From assembly GCA_002841335.1 (NCBI GenBank), contig PHEY01000002.1, positions 124,001-188,000 on the forward strand: a stretch of 64,000 nt of DNA, read 5' to 3'. The DNA comes from Actinobacteria bacterium HGW-Actinobacteria-2 (GTDB lineage: Bacteria > Actinomycetota > Actinomycetes > Propionibacteriales > Propionibacteriaceae). Below, piece after piece: positions 22,091-31,333 of the stretch (the stretch's first letter is position 1; every line of letters begins with the position of its first letter). The notes beneath the pieces were generated by a model. That model was not told where the DNA came from and did not search any database. It was given only the letters and a program-made list of their open reading frames with translations. The position numbers were made by a program, and so were the translations under genes.

Positions 22091-22941
22091 GGTGACTCCT
22101 TACGTGCCGCGAGGGCGGCGGAGTAGAGGGGTTTTCGCGGGATACCACTTTCTTCGGCCACAGCTGCCACTGCGGTTGCGAAGCGTTCACCGGCGGCCAG
22201 GCGCGAGAGCACCTCGTCCACCGCGTCGGTGATCGGCATCAGGGACCCCTCTGCCCCAGCGATCACCACTGTCACCTCACCACGGACGCCGTCAGCTGCC
22301 CACTGCGCCAGCTCGGCCAACGTCCCTCGGCGGGTTTCCTCATAGGTCTTGGTCAGTTCACGACTGACCGATGCGAGCCGGTCCTCACCGAACGCCACGA
22401 CGGCATCGGCCAGGAAGTCGGCCACGCGATGCGGTGCCTCGAAGAACACCATGGTCCGTTGCTCTGCCGCCAGCGCCGCCAAGCTGCGCCGACGTTGGTC
22501 GGACTTCCGCGGCGCGAAGCCCTCGAAGCAGAACCGGTCGGTCGGCAAGCCCGACAGCGCCAACGCCACCAGTACCGCCGACGGCCCCGAGACCACCCGA
22601 ATCGGCACCCCAGCCGCGATCGCAGCGCCGACCAACCGGAATCCTGGATCGGACACCGTGGGCATTCCCGCGTCAGTGACCACCACGACGGTGGCTCCGG
22701 CGGACAGTTCGGCAGAAAGTTCTTGGGCGCGCGCCGTTTCATTGCCGTCGAAGTAGGACACCACCCTGGCCGTGGTCGTCCAGCCCAATCGAGCGAGCAG
22801 GGCATGGAATCGGCGGGTGTCCTCCGCAGCGATCACATCTGCTTGTGCAAGGACATTTCGCAAGGCCGGCGTCGCGTCGTCCACGTTCCCGATCGGCGTC
22901 CCGGCGAGCACCAACAAGCCCGTCTCCGCAGCGCCACCCAT
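22087..22941 (-). CDS. rsmI: 16S rRNA (cytidine1402-2'-O)-methyltransferase
   Basis: Tetrapyrrole-methylase-fold enzyme modifying C1402 in the decoding centre. 284 residues with GLLVLAGTPIGNVDDATPAL, VIAAEDTRRFHALL, VVTDAGMPTVSDPG, LSGLPTDRFCFEGF and FEAPHRVADFL, all RsmI hallmarks. GATACT six bases before the ATG suggests a leaderless start from a promoter facing pmt. First gene of rsmI-tatD-ksgA-ispE. Confidence 0.96.
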   Translation of the reverse strand: MGGAAETGLLVLAGTPIGNVDDATPALRNVLAQADVIAAEDTRRFHALLARLGWTTTARVVSYFDGNETARAQELSAELSAGATVVVVTDAGMPTVSDPGFRLVGAAIAAGVPIRVVSGPSAVLVALALSGLPTDRFCFEGFAPRKSDQRRRSLAALAAEQRTMVFFEAPHRVADFLADAVVAFGEDRLASVSRELTKTYEETRRGTLAELAQWAADGVRGEVTVVIAGAEGSLMPITDAVDEVLSRLAAGERFATAVAAVAEESGIPRKPLYSAALAARKESP

Positions 22942-23042
22942 TGGCCCAGTATCCCGGAAAACTCCCCACCTCGCGCCACGCGCCCACCCCGCGCCTACCC
23001 ACAGCGGCCGGGCGGCGGGGTTGGCGACCCAGGCTCGGGCAC

Positions 23043-23057
23043 TACTATGGCCGGGTG
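23043..23057 (+). promoter_or_regulatory. Leaderless promoter and start of pmt
   Basis: TACTAT (23043-23048), six bases, then GTG at 23055. With no ribosome-binding site present, this spacing places transcription and translation starts together and fixes the pmt start. Confidence 0.65.
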
Positions 23058-24920
23058 ACCGAACCGGAGGAAGCGCGGCCCGCCAGCGACAGCCACGACG
23101 CCGATGCCGCCCCCGGGTGGGTGAGGGTGGATCGTTCCTACCTCAGCGGCGAGACTCCGGCCGCGCGGCGTTCGGCCAGTCCGGAAGCCTCCGACGAACT
23201 CCCCGTCGAAGTGTTCACGCCGATCCCGCCGATCGACCCTGAGCAGTCCCCCGATGCCGATTGGGCCGGCGACGACCCCGTCGGCGAACCGGTGCTCGCG
23301 GCCGCACCGCCCAAGCTGTCCGCGCTGGCGCGGATCCGCAGCACCGCGCATGCCGACAAACTGACCACGATCGAGCGCTTGCGTGACGGGCAACAGGCCC
23401 TGTCCGATCGCTGGCAATCCTGGCTGATCACCCTCGCCATCACCGCGATCGCCTTCGCCGTGCGGTTCGTCAACCTCGCTTACCCGAACAAGCTCGAGTT
23501 CGATGAGACCTACTACGCCAAGGACGCCTGGACGTTGTGGCAGTTCGGCTTCGAGACCTCCTGGCCCAAGGACGTGGACGCTCGCGTGGCCGCCGGCGAG
23601 GTGAACCTCTACACCGACTCCGCATCGTTCATCGTTCACCCGCCGATGGGCAAATGGCTGATCAGTCTCGGCGAGCAGATCTTCGGGATGAACTCCTTCG
23701 GCTGGCGGTTCATGCCGCTGGTGTTCGGCACCCTGCTGGTGCTGATGACCATCCGGATGGCCCGCCGACTGTCCCGCTCCACGCTGATCGGCGCGTTGGC
23801 CGGCCTGCTGCTCACCGTGGACGGCTTGGCCTTCGTGATGTCGCGGCTGGCCTTGTTGGACGTCTTCCAGGCCTTCTTCCTGGTGGCCGGTGTGGCCGCC
23901 GTGGTCGCCGACCGCGACTACTTCCGCGGCAAGCTGGCCACCGTGTTGGAGGCCCGAGGCATCCACGACTTCGGCGGACGCTTCGGCCCGCTGATCTGGT
24001 GGCGACCCTGGCGGGTCGTCGCTGGGGTGATGTTCGGCCTGGCCATCGCGACCAAGTGGAACTCGCTGTTCGTCCTGGGCGCCATGGGCCTGCTGTCGGT
24101 GATCTGGGACGTCGGCGCGCGACGGTTGGCCGGCGCAGACTTCCGCAGCCTGCTGGCGCTCGTCGTTGACGGCATCCCCGCGTTCGTGAAGATGGTCGTA
24201 GTCGCCGCTCTGGTCTACCTGATCTCCTGGTCGGGCTGGCTGTTCAACCCCGGCGGCTGGGACCGCGATTGGGGCGCCAACCACCCCGAAGACCCGGTGG
24301 TGCGCACCGTGGGCGAGGGGCTGGCCTCCCTGTGGAAGTACCACCTCGACATGTTCGACTTCCATAACGGCGCGTTCATGCGGAACGAAGCCACCCACAG
24401 CTACGACGCCCATCCGATCGGCTGGCTGCTGATGGTGCGCCCCACCGGTATCGACGCGGTCAACTCGATCGCGCCCGGGGTGGACGGGTGCACCGCTGCG
24501 GCGAGCGAGACCTGCATGCGGGTGGTGTCGGCCATGGGCACGCCGCTGCTGTGGTGGCTGGCATTCATCGCGCTGATCGTCGGCTTCGTGTGGTGGATCG
24601 GCGGACGCGACTGGCGTTTCGGGGTGCCGATCGTCGCGGCCATGTCGACCTACGTCTTCTGGTTCCCCAATGCCGATCGGCCGGTGTTCTTCTTCTACGC
24701 GATCTGCATCATCCCGTTCACCGTCACCCTGCTGGCGATGGCCATGGGGCTGGTCCTCGGCCCACGCAACGGCCCCCATCGACGACGCGGAGCGATCATC
24801 GTCGGCGTCCTCACCGCCTTGGTGGTGCTCAACTTCGCCTACATCTACCCACTACTGACCGACCAGTTGCTGCTGACCTCGGACTACTACTCACGGGTCT
24901 GGTTCCGCACCTGGATCTAG
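23055..24920 (+). CDS. pmt: Dolichyl-phosphate-mannose--protein mannosyltransferase
   Basis: GT-C membrane glycosyltransferase that transfers mannose from polyprenyl-phosphate-mannose to secreted proteins during Sec export. 621 residues from GTG 23055. A cytoplasmic acidic N-terminus of about 115 residues precedes the first helix. The catalytic loop is KLEFDETYYAKDAW, with the acidic Asp-Glu pair, followed by VHPPMGKWLISLGEQIFG. About ten more transmembrane helices follow, with the PMT 4-TM C-terminal domain (WFPNADRPVFFFYAICI...). It lies divergent from rsmI, as in mycobacteria (Rv1002c/Rv1003), and is highly conserved. Confidence 0.95.
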   Translation: MTEPEEARPASDSHDADAAPGWVRVDRSYLSGETPAARRSASPEASDELPVEVFTPIPPIDPEQSPDADWAGDDPVGEPVLAAAPPKLSALARIRSTAHADKLTTIERLRDGQQALSDRWQSWLITLAITAIAFAVRFVNLAYPNKLEFDETYYAKDAWTLWQFGFETSWPKDVDARVAAGEVNLYTDSASFIVHPPMGKWLISLGEQIFGMNSFGWRFMPLVFGTLLVLMTIRMARRLSRSTLIGALAGLLLTVDGLAFVMSRLALLDVFQAFFLVAGVAAVVADRDYFRGKLATVLEARGIHDFGGRFGPLIWWRPWRVVAGVMFGLAIATKWNSLFVLGAMGLLSVIWDVGARRLAGADFRSLLALVVDGIPAFVKMVVVAALVYLISWSGWLFNPGGWDRDWGANHPEDPVVRTVGEGLASLWKYHLDMFDFHNGAFMRNEATHSYDAHPIGWLLMVRPTGIDAVNSIAPGVDGCTAAASETCMRVVSAMGTPLLWWLAFIALIVGFVWWIGGRDWRFGVPIVAAMSTYVFWFPNADRPVFFFYAICIIPFTVTLLAMAMGLVLGPRNGPHRRRGAIIVGVLTALVVLNFAYIYPLLTDQLLLTSDYYSRVWFRTWI

Positions 24921-25018
24921 CCCGATCCGACACGCCCCGGTCTCACCCTGCATCATCGCGGTGCGGTGGCACGCGTCCGCAATAGAGTTCCCTCGACTCG
25001 CTCGACAAAGGGGAGAAA

Positions 25019-26347
25019 ATGGCTCTGTGGACGCTCCACGGTAACGGCACAGTTCAACCAGGGGCGGTCGTCGCCCCCGACGAAAGACTCGGCTGGGGCA
25101 AGATGTTCGGCCTCGGTGCGCAGCATGTGGTGGCGATGTTCGGCGCCACCTTCCTGGTCCCCTTGATCACCGGATTCCCGGTGACCACGACGCTGTTCTT
25201 CAGCGGCTTGGGCACCCTGATCTTCCTGCTGATCACCGGAAACCGACTGCCCAGCTACCTGGGTTCGTCCTTCGCCTTCATTTCGCCGGTGCTGGCATCG
25301 ACGGCCGGCAAGGACTTCAGCAAGGCCCTGTTCGGCATCCTGCTCACCGGTCTGCTGCTGGCTGCGGTCGGCGCGGTCGTCCATCTGGCCGGTGCAGCCT
25401 GGATCGACGCCCTGATGCCGCCGGTGATGACCGGCACGATCGTGATGCTGATCGGTTTCAACCTGGCCGGTGCTGCCTGGGGTGGCGATGAGAAGTCCGG
25501 CTTCCGCGCTGCTCCACTGACCGCCTGGATCACCTTGATCGCGATCGTCCTGATCGCGGTGCTGTTCAAGGGACTGATCGGACGGCTGTCGATCCTGCTG
25601 GGCGTCCTGGTCGGCTACATCGCCGCTCTGGCCCAGGGACAGGTGGACTTCAAGGCGGTCGGCGAAGCCGCCTGGGTCGGCCTGCCGACCTTCACCCTGC
25701 CGACTGTCGACTTCAGTGTGGCGGCGTTGTTCCTCCCGGTGGTGCTGGTGCTGATCGCCGAGAACGTCGGCCACGTGAAGTCGGTGGCGTTGATGACTGG
25801 CAAGAACTACGACAAGACCATGGGCCGGGCCCTGCTGGCCGATGGTGTGGCCACCTCCCTGGCCGGCCTGGGCGGCGGCTCGGGTACCACCACCTATGCC
25901 GAGAACATCGGCGTGATGGCGGCCACCAAGGTGTACTCCACCGCGCTGTACTGGATCGCCGGCTTCATCGCCATCGTGTTGTCGTTCAGCCCGAAGTTCG
26001 GTGCGGCGATCTTCACCATTCCCGCAGGTGTGATCGGCGCTGCCGGCACCGTCCTGTACGGCATGATCGGCCTGCTGGGTGCCCGGATCTGGATCGAGAA
26101 CAAGGTCAACTTCACCAACCCGGTGAACCTGTTCCCGGCCGCGATCGGACTGATCATGGCCATCGCCAACTTCGACTTCACGATCGGTGGCCTGGAGTTC
26201 GGCGGCGTCACCGTCGGCACCGTGACCGCCCTGGTGCTCTACCACCTGATGAAGGCGATCGGTAAGGCGCGCGGCACCGACTACGAGCCCCCGGCGATCG
26301 CCGCGGAGTTCGAGACCGCCCAGCCGGGTGCTGAAGAGTTGCGCTGA
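25019..26347 (+). CDS. uraA: Uracil permease, NCS2 family
   Basis: Proton-coupled uracil importer of 442 residues and about 14 hydrophobic segments. QHVVAMFGATFLVPLITGF (TM1) and GGGSGTTTYAENIGVMA (signature near residue 285) are typical of UraA/PyrP rather than purine permeases. ATG is preceded by AAAGGGGAG. A -10-like TAGAGT lies at 24983. No PyrR attenuator is evident in the short leader. It ends at a strong hairpin, so it is monocistronic. Confidence 0.93.
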   Translation: MALWTLHGNGTVQPGAVVAPDERLGWGKMFGLGAQHVVAMFGATFLVPLITGFPVTTTLFFSGLGTLIFLLITGNRLPSYLGSSFAFISPVLASTAGKDFSKALFGILLTGLLLAAVGAVVHLAGAAWIDALMPPVMTGTIVMLIGFNLAGAAWGGDEKSGFRAAPLTAWITLIAIVLIAVLFKGLIGRLSILLGVLVGYIAALAQGQVDFKAVGEAAWVGLPTFTLPTVDFSVAALFLPVVLVLIAENVGHVKSVALMTGKNYDKTMGRALLADGVATSLAGLGGGSGTTTYAENIGVMAATKVYSTALYWIAGFIAIVLSFSPKFGAAIFTIPAGVIGAAGTVLYGMIGLLGARIWIENKVNFTNPVNLFPAAIGLIMAIANFDFTIGGLEFGGVTVGTVTALVLYHLMKAIGKARGTDYEPPAIAAEFETAQPGAEELR

Positions 26348-26353
26348 GTCAGC

Positions 26354-26392
26354 CACAGTGGCCCGCACCCTGATGGGGTGCGGGCCACTGTG
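26354..26392 (+). terminator. Strong terminator after uraA
   Basis: Perfect 17-bp stem (26354-26370 against 26376-26392) with a five-base loop, seven bases after the uraA stop. It is palindromic enough to work in both directions and separates uraA from the convergent oxidase-like gene. Confidence 0.88.
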
Positions 26393-26435
26393 CTGTCTGC
26401 TGGTGTTGTCGGGCGCGTCCGTCGCCCGCGGGTGG

Positions 26436-27071
26436 TCAGCGGGCGAGTAGCCGTTCGACCGACGCGGGCACCGCGATGCCGGGGCGGACGTCCGGGGCGG
26501 CCACGGCCTCGGTGTAGCCGGTACGCAGCGGGAGCATGCCGGCCCAGGCGTCACCCAACAGATCCTCGTCGCCGTCCTGGGGAGGATTCGGGGAGACCTT
26601 CATCGACCACTGATCGATAGCCAGGGCCAGCACCATCGTGGCCGCTTCCTCCTTGGCAGTGGACCCGCGTACCTCGCCGGTGCGACCAGGGACGTAGCGG
26701 TCGACGTAGTCGTTGAGCGCCTGCGACTTCTCCGCACCCTCCAGCAGCGTGCAGTTCCCGAACAGCACCGCGCTGCGGTAGGCCAGCCCGGTGCCCTCCA
26801 GGCTCCGGGAGATTTTGAGCGCATCGATGGCGGTCACGGTGAAGCAGATCTGGGCGCCCTCGGCGACCGTCCGCATCCGCCGCGAGCCGGTGGAACCGTG
26901 GAAGAGGATCCGGTCGCCCTGGCGGGCGAAGCTCACCGGGATCACCAGCGGTCCCTCATCCAGACTCAGACCCATGTAGCCGACCAGGACGTCGTCGAGG
27001 AGTTCATCGAGTGCGGCGCGGTCGGTGCGGCCGCGTTCGCCCTTACGGGAGGGAACCAGCGTGCGTTTCAT
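26436..27071 (-). CDS. Pyridoxamine 5'-phosphate oxidase-like flavin-binding protein
   Basis: 211-residue FMN split-barrel protein resembling the Pyridox_ox_2/NimA group: a basic N-terminus RKGERGRTDRAALDELLDDVLVGYMG, then LVIPVSFARQGDRILFHGSTGSRRMR (FMN-binding region). Members bind flavin or F420 and often reduce or sequester small molecules; the actual reaction is unknown here. Leaderless start: TAGGTT then seven bases then ATG 27071, divergent from azlC. Confidence 0.8.
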   Translation of the reverse strand: MKRTLVPSRKGERGRTDRAALDELLDDVLVGYMGLSLDEGPLVIPVSFARQGDRILFHGSTGSRRMRTVAEGAQICFTVTAIDALKISRSLEGTGLAYRSAVLFGNCTLLEGAEKSQALNDYVDRYVPGRTGEVRGSTAKEEAATMVLALAIDQWSMKVSPNPPQDGDEDLLGDAWAGMLPLRTGYTEAVAAPDVRPGIAVPASVERLLAR

Positions 27072-27120
27072 GGCAGATAACCTACGCGAGCCCGCGCCGG
27101 TGATGAGTTAGCGTGTAGCG
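27072..27120. promoter_or_regulatory. Divergent leaderless promoters of the PPOx-like gene and azlC
   Basis: Minus strand: TAGGTT (27079-27084), seven bases before ATG 27071. Plus strand: TAGCGT (27109-27114), six bases before ATG 27121. Both genes lack a Shine-Dalgarno sequence. Confidence 0.55.
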
Positions 27121-27813
27121 ATGCGCGCCTCCTTGTCCCAACGCCTCACCCCGGCGGTCCGGATGGGGATCTCGATCGCGATCGCGGTCGGGGTGTACGG
27201 GGTCTCCTTCGGTGCCCTGTCGGTCGCCGCGGGCCTGTCGGTGTGGGAGACGGTCGCGCTCAGCGCATTGATGTTCACCGGCGGATCGCAGTTCGCCTTC
27301 ATCGCCGTGATCGGCGGCGGTGGTGCGGGTGCCGCTGCCTGGGCTGCCGCCACCTTGTTGGGCGTTCGCAACGGCATCTACGGCATGCAGCTCAAGGCGC
27401 TGCTGCGTCCGCCCGGAAAGGCCATACCGCTGATGGCCCAACTCACCATCGACGAGTCCACCGCCACCGCAGTCGCCCAAGATGACCACGACGAGCGGGT
27501 TCGCGGCTTCTGGACCGCCGGAGTGGGCGTGTACATCATGTGGAACGCGTTCACCCTGCTCGGCGCACTGGCCGGGAACGCCCTCGGCGATCCCAAGATG
27601 TGGGGGTTGGACGGCGCCGCCGTCGCGGCGTTCCTGGGGTTGCTGTGGCCGCGGCTCACCGACAAGGACCCGATCGCCATCGCGATCATCGGTGCGATCG
27701 CCACCATCGCGCTGGTGCCGTTCGTGCCGCCAGGCATCCCGGTGCTCGGCGCCGCCGCGGTGACCGCGGGTGTGTGGGCGTGGCGGCACTACCACCGAAG
27801 GGCGGCAGCATGA
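27121..27813 (+). CDS. azlC: AzlC-type branched-chain amino acid exporter, large subunit
   Basis: 230-residue AzlC family permease. The conserved MGISIAIAVGVYGVSFGALSVAAGLSVWETVALS and FTGGSQFAFIAVIGGG segments identify the family, which with a small partner (AzlD) exports branched-chain amino acids. About six to seven helices. The stop overlaps azlD by ATGA. Likely leaderless. Confidence 0.9.
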   Translation: MRASLSQRLTPAVRMGISIAIAVGVYGVSFGALSVAAGLSVWETVALSALMFTGGSQFAFIAVIGGGGAGAAAWAAATLLGVRNGIYGMQLKALLRPPGKAIPLMAQLTIDESTATAVAQDDHDERVRGFWTAGVGVYIMWNAFTLLGALAGNALGDPKMWGLDGAAVAAFLGLLWPRLTDKDPIAIAIIGAIATIALVPFVPPGIPVLGAAAVTAGVWAWRHYHRRAAA

Positions 27814-28121
27814 CGTTGACCGCTTGGGTGCTGCTGGCCGCCTTCACCGCCTACGCCATCAAGGTGTCGGGCTATCTCCTGCCGCAGGCGTGGCTGGATC
27901 GTCCGCCGATCACCGAGCTGGCCGGCACCCTGACTGTGGGCTTGCTGGCCTCACTCACCTCGCTGAACACCGTCGCCAACGGACAGGCCCTGGTGTTGGA
28001 CGCCCGACTGCTGTCGCTGGCCGCGGGTGCGATCGCGCTGAAACTGCGCGCGCCTTACATCGTGGTGGTGTTGGTCGGTGCCCTGACGGCCGCGTTGGGC
28101 CGACGCTTCGGGTTGGCCTAA
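27810..28121 (+). CDS. azlD: AzlD-type small subunit of the amino acid exporter
   Basis: 103 residues, four hydrophobic helices, typical AzlD size; VLLAAFTAYAIKVSGYLLP opens the protein. The ATG overlaps the azlC stop by four bases, so the pair is translated together as the two-component exporter. Its stop overlaps the end of the convergent downstream gene by four bases. Confidence 0.88.
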   Translation: MTLTAWVLLAAFTAYAIKVSGYLLPQAWLDRPPITELAGTLTVGLLASLTSLNTVANGQALVLDARLLSLAAGAIALKLRAPYIVVVLVGALTAALGRRFGLA

Positions 28122-28630
28122 ACCGCCTGTTCGACCGGCCCAGCGGGCTCTGCTTCCGAAGCCGGCGATGAGCCGAGGACGCGAATCGCGCCGACCCACA
28201 CCAGGACGGTCGCGATCACCGACACGCCGTAGATCACCACGGTGGGCAACACACCGACGTTCGGAACTTCGACACCGGTGTTCTGTTGAGCCGTGATCCC
28301 CCACAGATCGACATAGCGGTTGAGCAGGGACCAGCCCCAGTCCAGTAGAAGGCCCACGAACAGCGGCACGATGCCCTTGACCCACAGCGGGCCACTGAGC
28401 CAGCGGCCCCACCCGAAGCCGATCAGCACCCCGACGCTGCCGATGATGGTGAGCCACGCCGCCACCGCAAACAGCGCAGTGATCACCTCGACTCCGAGGG
28501 TGTCGATCACTGCGGGGACCAGAGACAGGTTCAGCACGAGCGAAAAGGTCAGCCCCACGGCCGCCGTCACCCCGGCAATGCCGAGGACCCACGTCGCCCA
28601 CGTCAAAGGAGACTGGTCCTTGATGGTCAC
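28118..28630 (-). CDS. Conserved hypothetical membrane protein, 4 TM
   Basis: 170 residues with four hydrophobic segments at about 12-38, 47-73, 82-105 and 128-150, and a short acidic tail. No family recognised. No catalytic motif visible. It converges on azlD with a four-base overlap of the two coding ends. Upstream lies the compound hairpin at 28677-28749, which separates it from fadE, so it should have its own promoter. Confidence 0.7.
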   Translation of the reverse strand: MTIKDQSPLTWATWVLGIAGVTAAVGLTFSLVLNLSLVPAVIDTLGVEVITALFAVAAWLTIIGSVGVLIGFGWGRWLSGPLWVKGIVPLFVGLLLDWGWSLLNRYVDLWGITAQQNTGVEVPNVGVLPTVVIYGVSVIATVLVWVGAIRVLGSSPASEAEPAGPVEQAV

Positions 28631-28676
28631 CTGCGGTCCTCCGTCTCGGGGTTGACCTCAGGCTAGCGCGCAGCTC

Positions 28677-28749
28677 CCCCGCTGTGGCGGTCGCGACCTC
28701 GGTGAGGGGACACCGAGTAGAAGGGGGGGCACGACCGCCACAGCCGGGG
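28677..28749. repeat. Compound inverted repeat (nested hairpins)
   Basis: Outer arms 28677-28693 and 28732-28749 are complementary over 17 bp with one bulged base (core CTGTGGCGGTCG/CGACCGCCACAG). Inside is a second perfect 7-bp hairpin, CTCGGTG (28698-28704) with CACCGAG (28711-28717). It lies 17 bases beyond the fadE stop and probably terminates that transcript, although it is much larger than needed. Confidence 0.65.
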
Positions 28750-28766
28750 TTCCGGGCATCGGCGAC

Positions 28767-30686
28767 TCAGTCGTCGAGGAAGGCGGCTCCCAGCCAGGGC
28801 GCCGGAATGCCGAAGCCTTCCACCAATGCCAGTGCGTCGGGACGCAGCTGGCCGCACAGGGCGCCCACCTCCGCTCCGATGGCCTTCGAGCGGGAGGTGG
28901 AGATCTTGCCGTGTTCGAGGAACCACGCCCGATCGCTGTGGATGCTGCTCAGCGCATACAGGCTGCACAGCTTCTCCAGCACCGGTCGGGCCTGCTCGTC
29001 CTGGCAGGACTCGATGGCGGCGATGAACGCCTCCAGCGTGATCCGCTCCAGATGCGCCCGGGCGACGAACAGTAAGTGATCGCCGAGTTGATTGAGCGCG
29101 TCGAACTTCTTGCCGGCCTTGCGGGCGCGGCGAGCCAGCGACTCCAGCGAGTGCCGCTCACGCTCGGTGAACAGCAATGCCTGCCACCCCCGGTCGACCA
29201 GGGTGGTGTGTTCGGGTTGCCGGCGTGCGGCGGCGATCAGCCGCTCCACGACGACCGTGGCCGAGGTGCGCTCCAGCACCGAATCCCCGAACACCCGCGC
29301 GGTGGCCTGCACCATGTCAACGGTCTTCAACTCGCCCCAGATGTGGGCGTAGTCGCCCAACAGGGCTTTGGCCACCTGCTGAAGCAGGACGGTGTTGTCG
29401 CCCTCGAAGGTGGCGAACACATCGGCATCGGCTCGGAGTTGGACCAGCCGGTTCTCGGCCAGGTAGCCCGCGCCGCCGCAGGCTTCGCGGCATTCCTGCA
29501 ACGCGACGTTGGCGAACTGGGTGGTCATCGCCTTGAGCCCGGCTGCCCGCGTCTCCAGCTGGCGCTGCTCGGCGTCGGCATCAGTGCGGTGATACAGCCG
29601 AGCCAGGCTCGCGGTGACCTCGTTCTGGGCGAAACCCAACGCGTAGGCTCGCGCGATCAGCGGCAACAGCCGCCGCTGGTGGATGGCGTAGTCGGCCAAC
29701 AACACCCCGTCGGGATGGCCGGGGGCGCTGAACTGGCGACGCTGCAGGGCATACCGGGTCGCGATCGACAGGCCGCGCCGGGCAGCGATGCCGCCGGCCG
29801 CCGCGACACACACCCGTCCGCGGACCAGCGTGGACAGGATCGCGAAGAACCGTTTGTTGGCGTTGGCCAGCGGCGAGGAGTAGACGCCCTTGTCGTTGAC
29901 GCCACCGAAGCGATCCAACAGCATCCGCCGGGGCACCCGGACGCGCTCGAAGCGCAGGGTTCCGTTGTCGATGCCCAACAGGCCACCCTTGCCGCCGTGA
30001 TCCCCGATCACCACTCCGGGCAGCGGCTGGCCGGCGTCGTCACGGATCGGCACCAGAACGGCATGGACGCCGTAGCTGCGTCCGCGGACCTGCATCTGGC
30101 CGAAGACCACCGCCATGGTGCCGTGGTTGGCCGCGTTGCCGATGTAGGCCTTGGTGGCCTCCTCGGTCTGGGAGTGCACCTCGAACTCGTCGGTCTCGGG
30201 GATGTAGGTGATGGTGGTCTCCAGCTCGAACACGTCCGAGCCGTGACCGAGTTCGGTCATGCCGTAGCAGCCCAGCAGCTTCAGCGAAGCGATGTCGGCC
30301 AGGAAGGTGTCGTGATGCCACGCGGTGCCGAGGTTGGCCACTGCGCCACCGAACAGACCCAGTTGCACCCCGGACTTGATGGTGGCCGACAGGTCGCCGT
30401 GGGCCATCAACTCGAAGGCGATCACGGTGTCGGTGACGTCGCCGGGATCGTCGGCACTGGTGGGGACGCCTGAGGCCAGCGCGCCGCTGCGTCCGACTTC
30501 GACCAGGCGATCGAGCACCCATTGTCGGGCGGTGGCCAGGTCCTGTTCGGGGTCGCGGTGAAGGTTGGCCACCGGGAAGTTCGCCCGGGCCTGGGCTCGG
30601 CGTTCGGCGAACTCGCCGTCCAGGGTTCGGCGCAGCGCTGCGCCGAGGCCGGTGAGTTCTTCGGTGGGGTTCATCAACAGGGTCAT
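28767..30686 (-). CDS. Acyl-CoA dehydrogenase (FadE5-like)
   Basis: FAD-dependent acyl-CoA dehydrogenase or oxidase of 639 residues, longer than the 380-residue type because of a C-terminal extension, as in mycobacterial FadE5. Motifs: GCYGMTELGHGSD (FAD/substrate loop), RFERVRVPRRMLLDRFG, QRRQFSAPG, CREACGGAGYLAENR (ACAD signature) and FEGDNTVLLQQVAKALL. I use ATG 30686, five bases after AGGAG, rather than the adjacent ATG 30689. It overlaps the TetR stop, so repressor and enzyme are coupled. It is divergent from the thiolase-fabG-maoC genes, completing a beta-oxidation-like set. Confidence 0.9.
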   Translation of the reverse strand: MTLLMNPTEELTGLGAALRRTLDGEFAERRAQARANFPVANLHRDPEQDLATARQWVLDRLVEVGRSGALASGVPTSADDPGDVTDTVIAFELMAHGDLSATIKSGVQLGLFGGAVANLGTAWHHDTFLADIASLKLLGCYGMTELGHGSDVFELETTITYIPETDEFEVHSQTEEATKAYIGNAANHGTMAVVFGQMQVRGRSYGVHAVLVPIRDDAGQPLPGVVIGDHGGKGGLLGIDNGTLRFERVRVPRRMLLDRFGGVNDKGVYSSPLANANKRFFAILSTLVRGRVCVAAAGGIAARRGLSIATRYALQRRQFSAPGHPDGVLLADYAIHQRRLLPLIARAYALGFAQNEVTASLARLYHRTDADAEQRQLETRAAGLKAMTTQFANVALQECREACGGAGYLAENRLVQLRADADVFATFEGDNTVLLQQVAKALLGDYAHIWGELKTVDMVQATARVFGDSVLERTSATVVVERLIAAARRQPEHTTLVDRGWQALLFTERERHSLESLARRARKAGKKFDALNQLGDHLLFVARAHLERITLEAFIAAIESCQDEQARPVLEKLCSLYALSSIHSDRAWFLEHGKISTSRSKAIGAEVGALCGQLRPDALALVEGFGIPAPWLGAAFLDD

Positions 30687-31333
30687 CATTGCTCCTGTAG
30701 GTGTTGATCGACCAGGCGATCTGCCAGGGCCGGAGTGAAGAAGGCGTCGATCTCGGCCACGACCTGCGCCCGCGGCTTGGCTTGGCCGGTGGCCACCCAA
30801 TGGTCGGCCACGGCCCGCACGAAGCCGACCAGTCCGTTGCCCCAGGTGGTTGCCGCCGTGGACGGCTGCCCGTTGGCGACGAGGTGGTTGGCGATCGCCG
30901 AACTGATGTGATCGCCCATGATCTCCAGCAGTCCGCCGTACGGATCGACGCGGGCGGCGGCCTCGGGAGTGGGCGGGCTGAGCACGAACCGGTAGATCTC
31001 CGGGTCGCGTTCGACCAGGCCGAGGTAGGCGTCGGCCAGGTCATGGGCCAGCACCGGCAGATCGGCCGGGTTGGACAGTTGCAGAGCGGCTTCCAGACCG
31101 TTGTGGATGTAGTCGTGCACATTGGCCACCACAGCGGCGTACAGGCCGGCCCGGTCACCGAAGTGGCGATAGATCACGGTCTTCGAGGTGCCGGCTTGGG
31201 CGGCGATGTCCTCCATGCCGACCCCCGCGCCATGCTTGCGGATGGCGCGCAGAGCATGTTCGATCAGCTCCCGCTTCCGGGTGACTCGATGCTCGTCCCA
31301 GCGGGTATGTCGCCCATCAGTACTGCTTGCCAT
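30686..31333 (-). CDS. TetR family regulator of the acyl-CoA cluster
   Basis: 215 residues. Helix-turn-helix: RKRELIEHALRAIRKHGAGVGMEDIAAQAG then TSKTVIYRHFGDRAGLYAAV. The ligand domain is WGNGLVGFVRAVADHWVATGQ-like, seen in acyl-CoA responsive regulators. Autoregulated repressor of both fadE and fadA operons is the natural inference, because it sits between them and the intergenic region holds an imperfect palindrome. Leaderless: TACGCT, six bases, ATG 31333. Confidence 0.87.
   Translation of the reverse strand: MASSTDGRHTRWDEHRVTRKRELIEHALRAIRKHGAGVGMEDIAAQAGTSKTVIYRHFGDRAGLYAAVVANVHDYIHNGLEAALQLSNPADLPVLAHDLADAYLGLVERDPEIYRFVLSPPTPEAAARVDPYGGLLEIMGDHISSAIANHLVANGQPSTAATTWGNGLVGFVRAVADHWVATGQAKPRAQVVAEIDAFFTPALADRLVDQHLQEQ

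Noticed and set aside
25019-26347. PyrR-type attenuator before uraA
   Set aside because: Only 98 bases lie between pmt and uraA, and I see no PyrR-binding or terminator/antiterminator pair.
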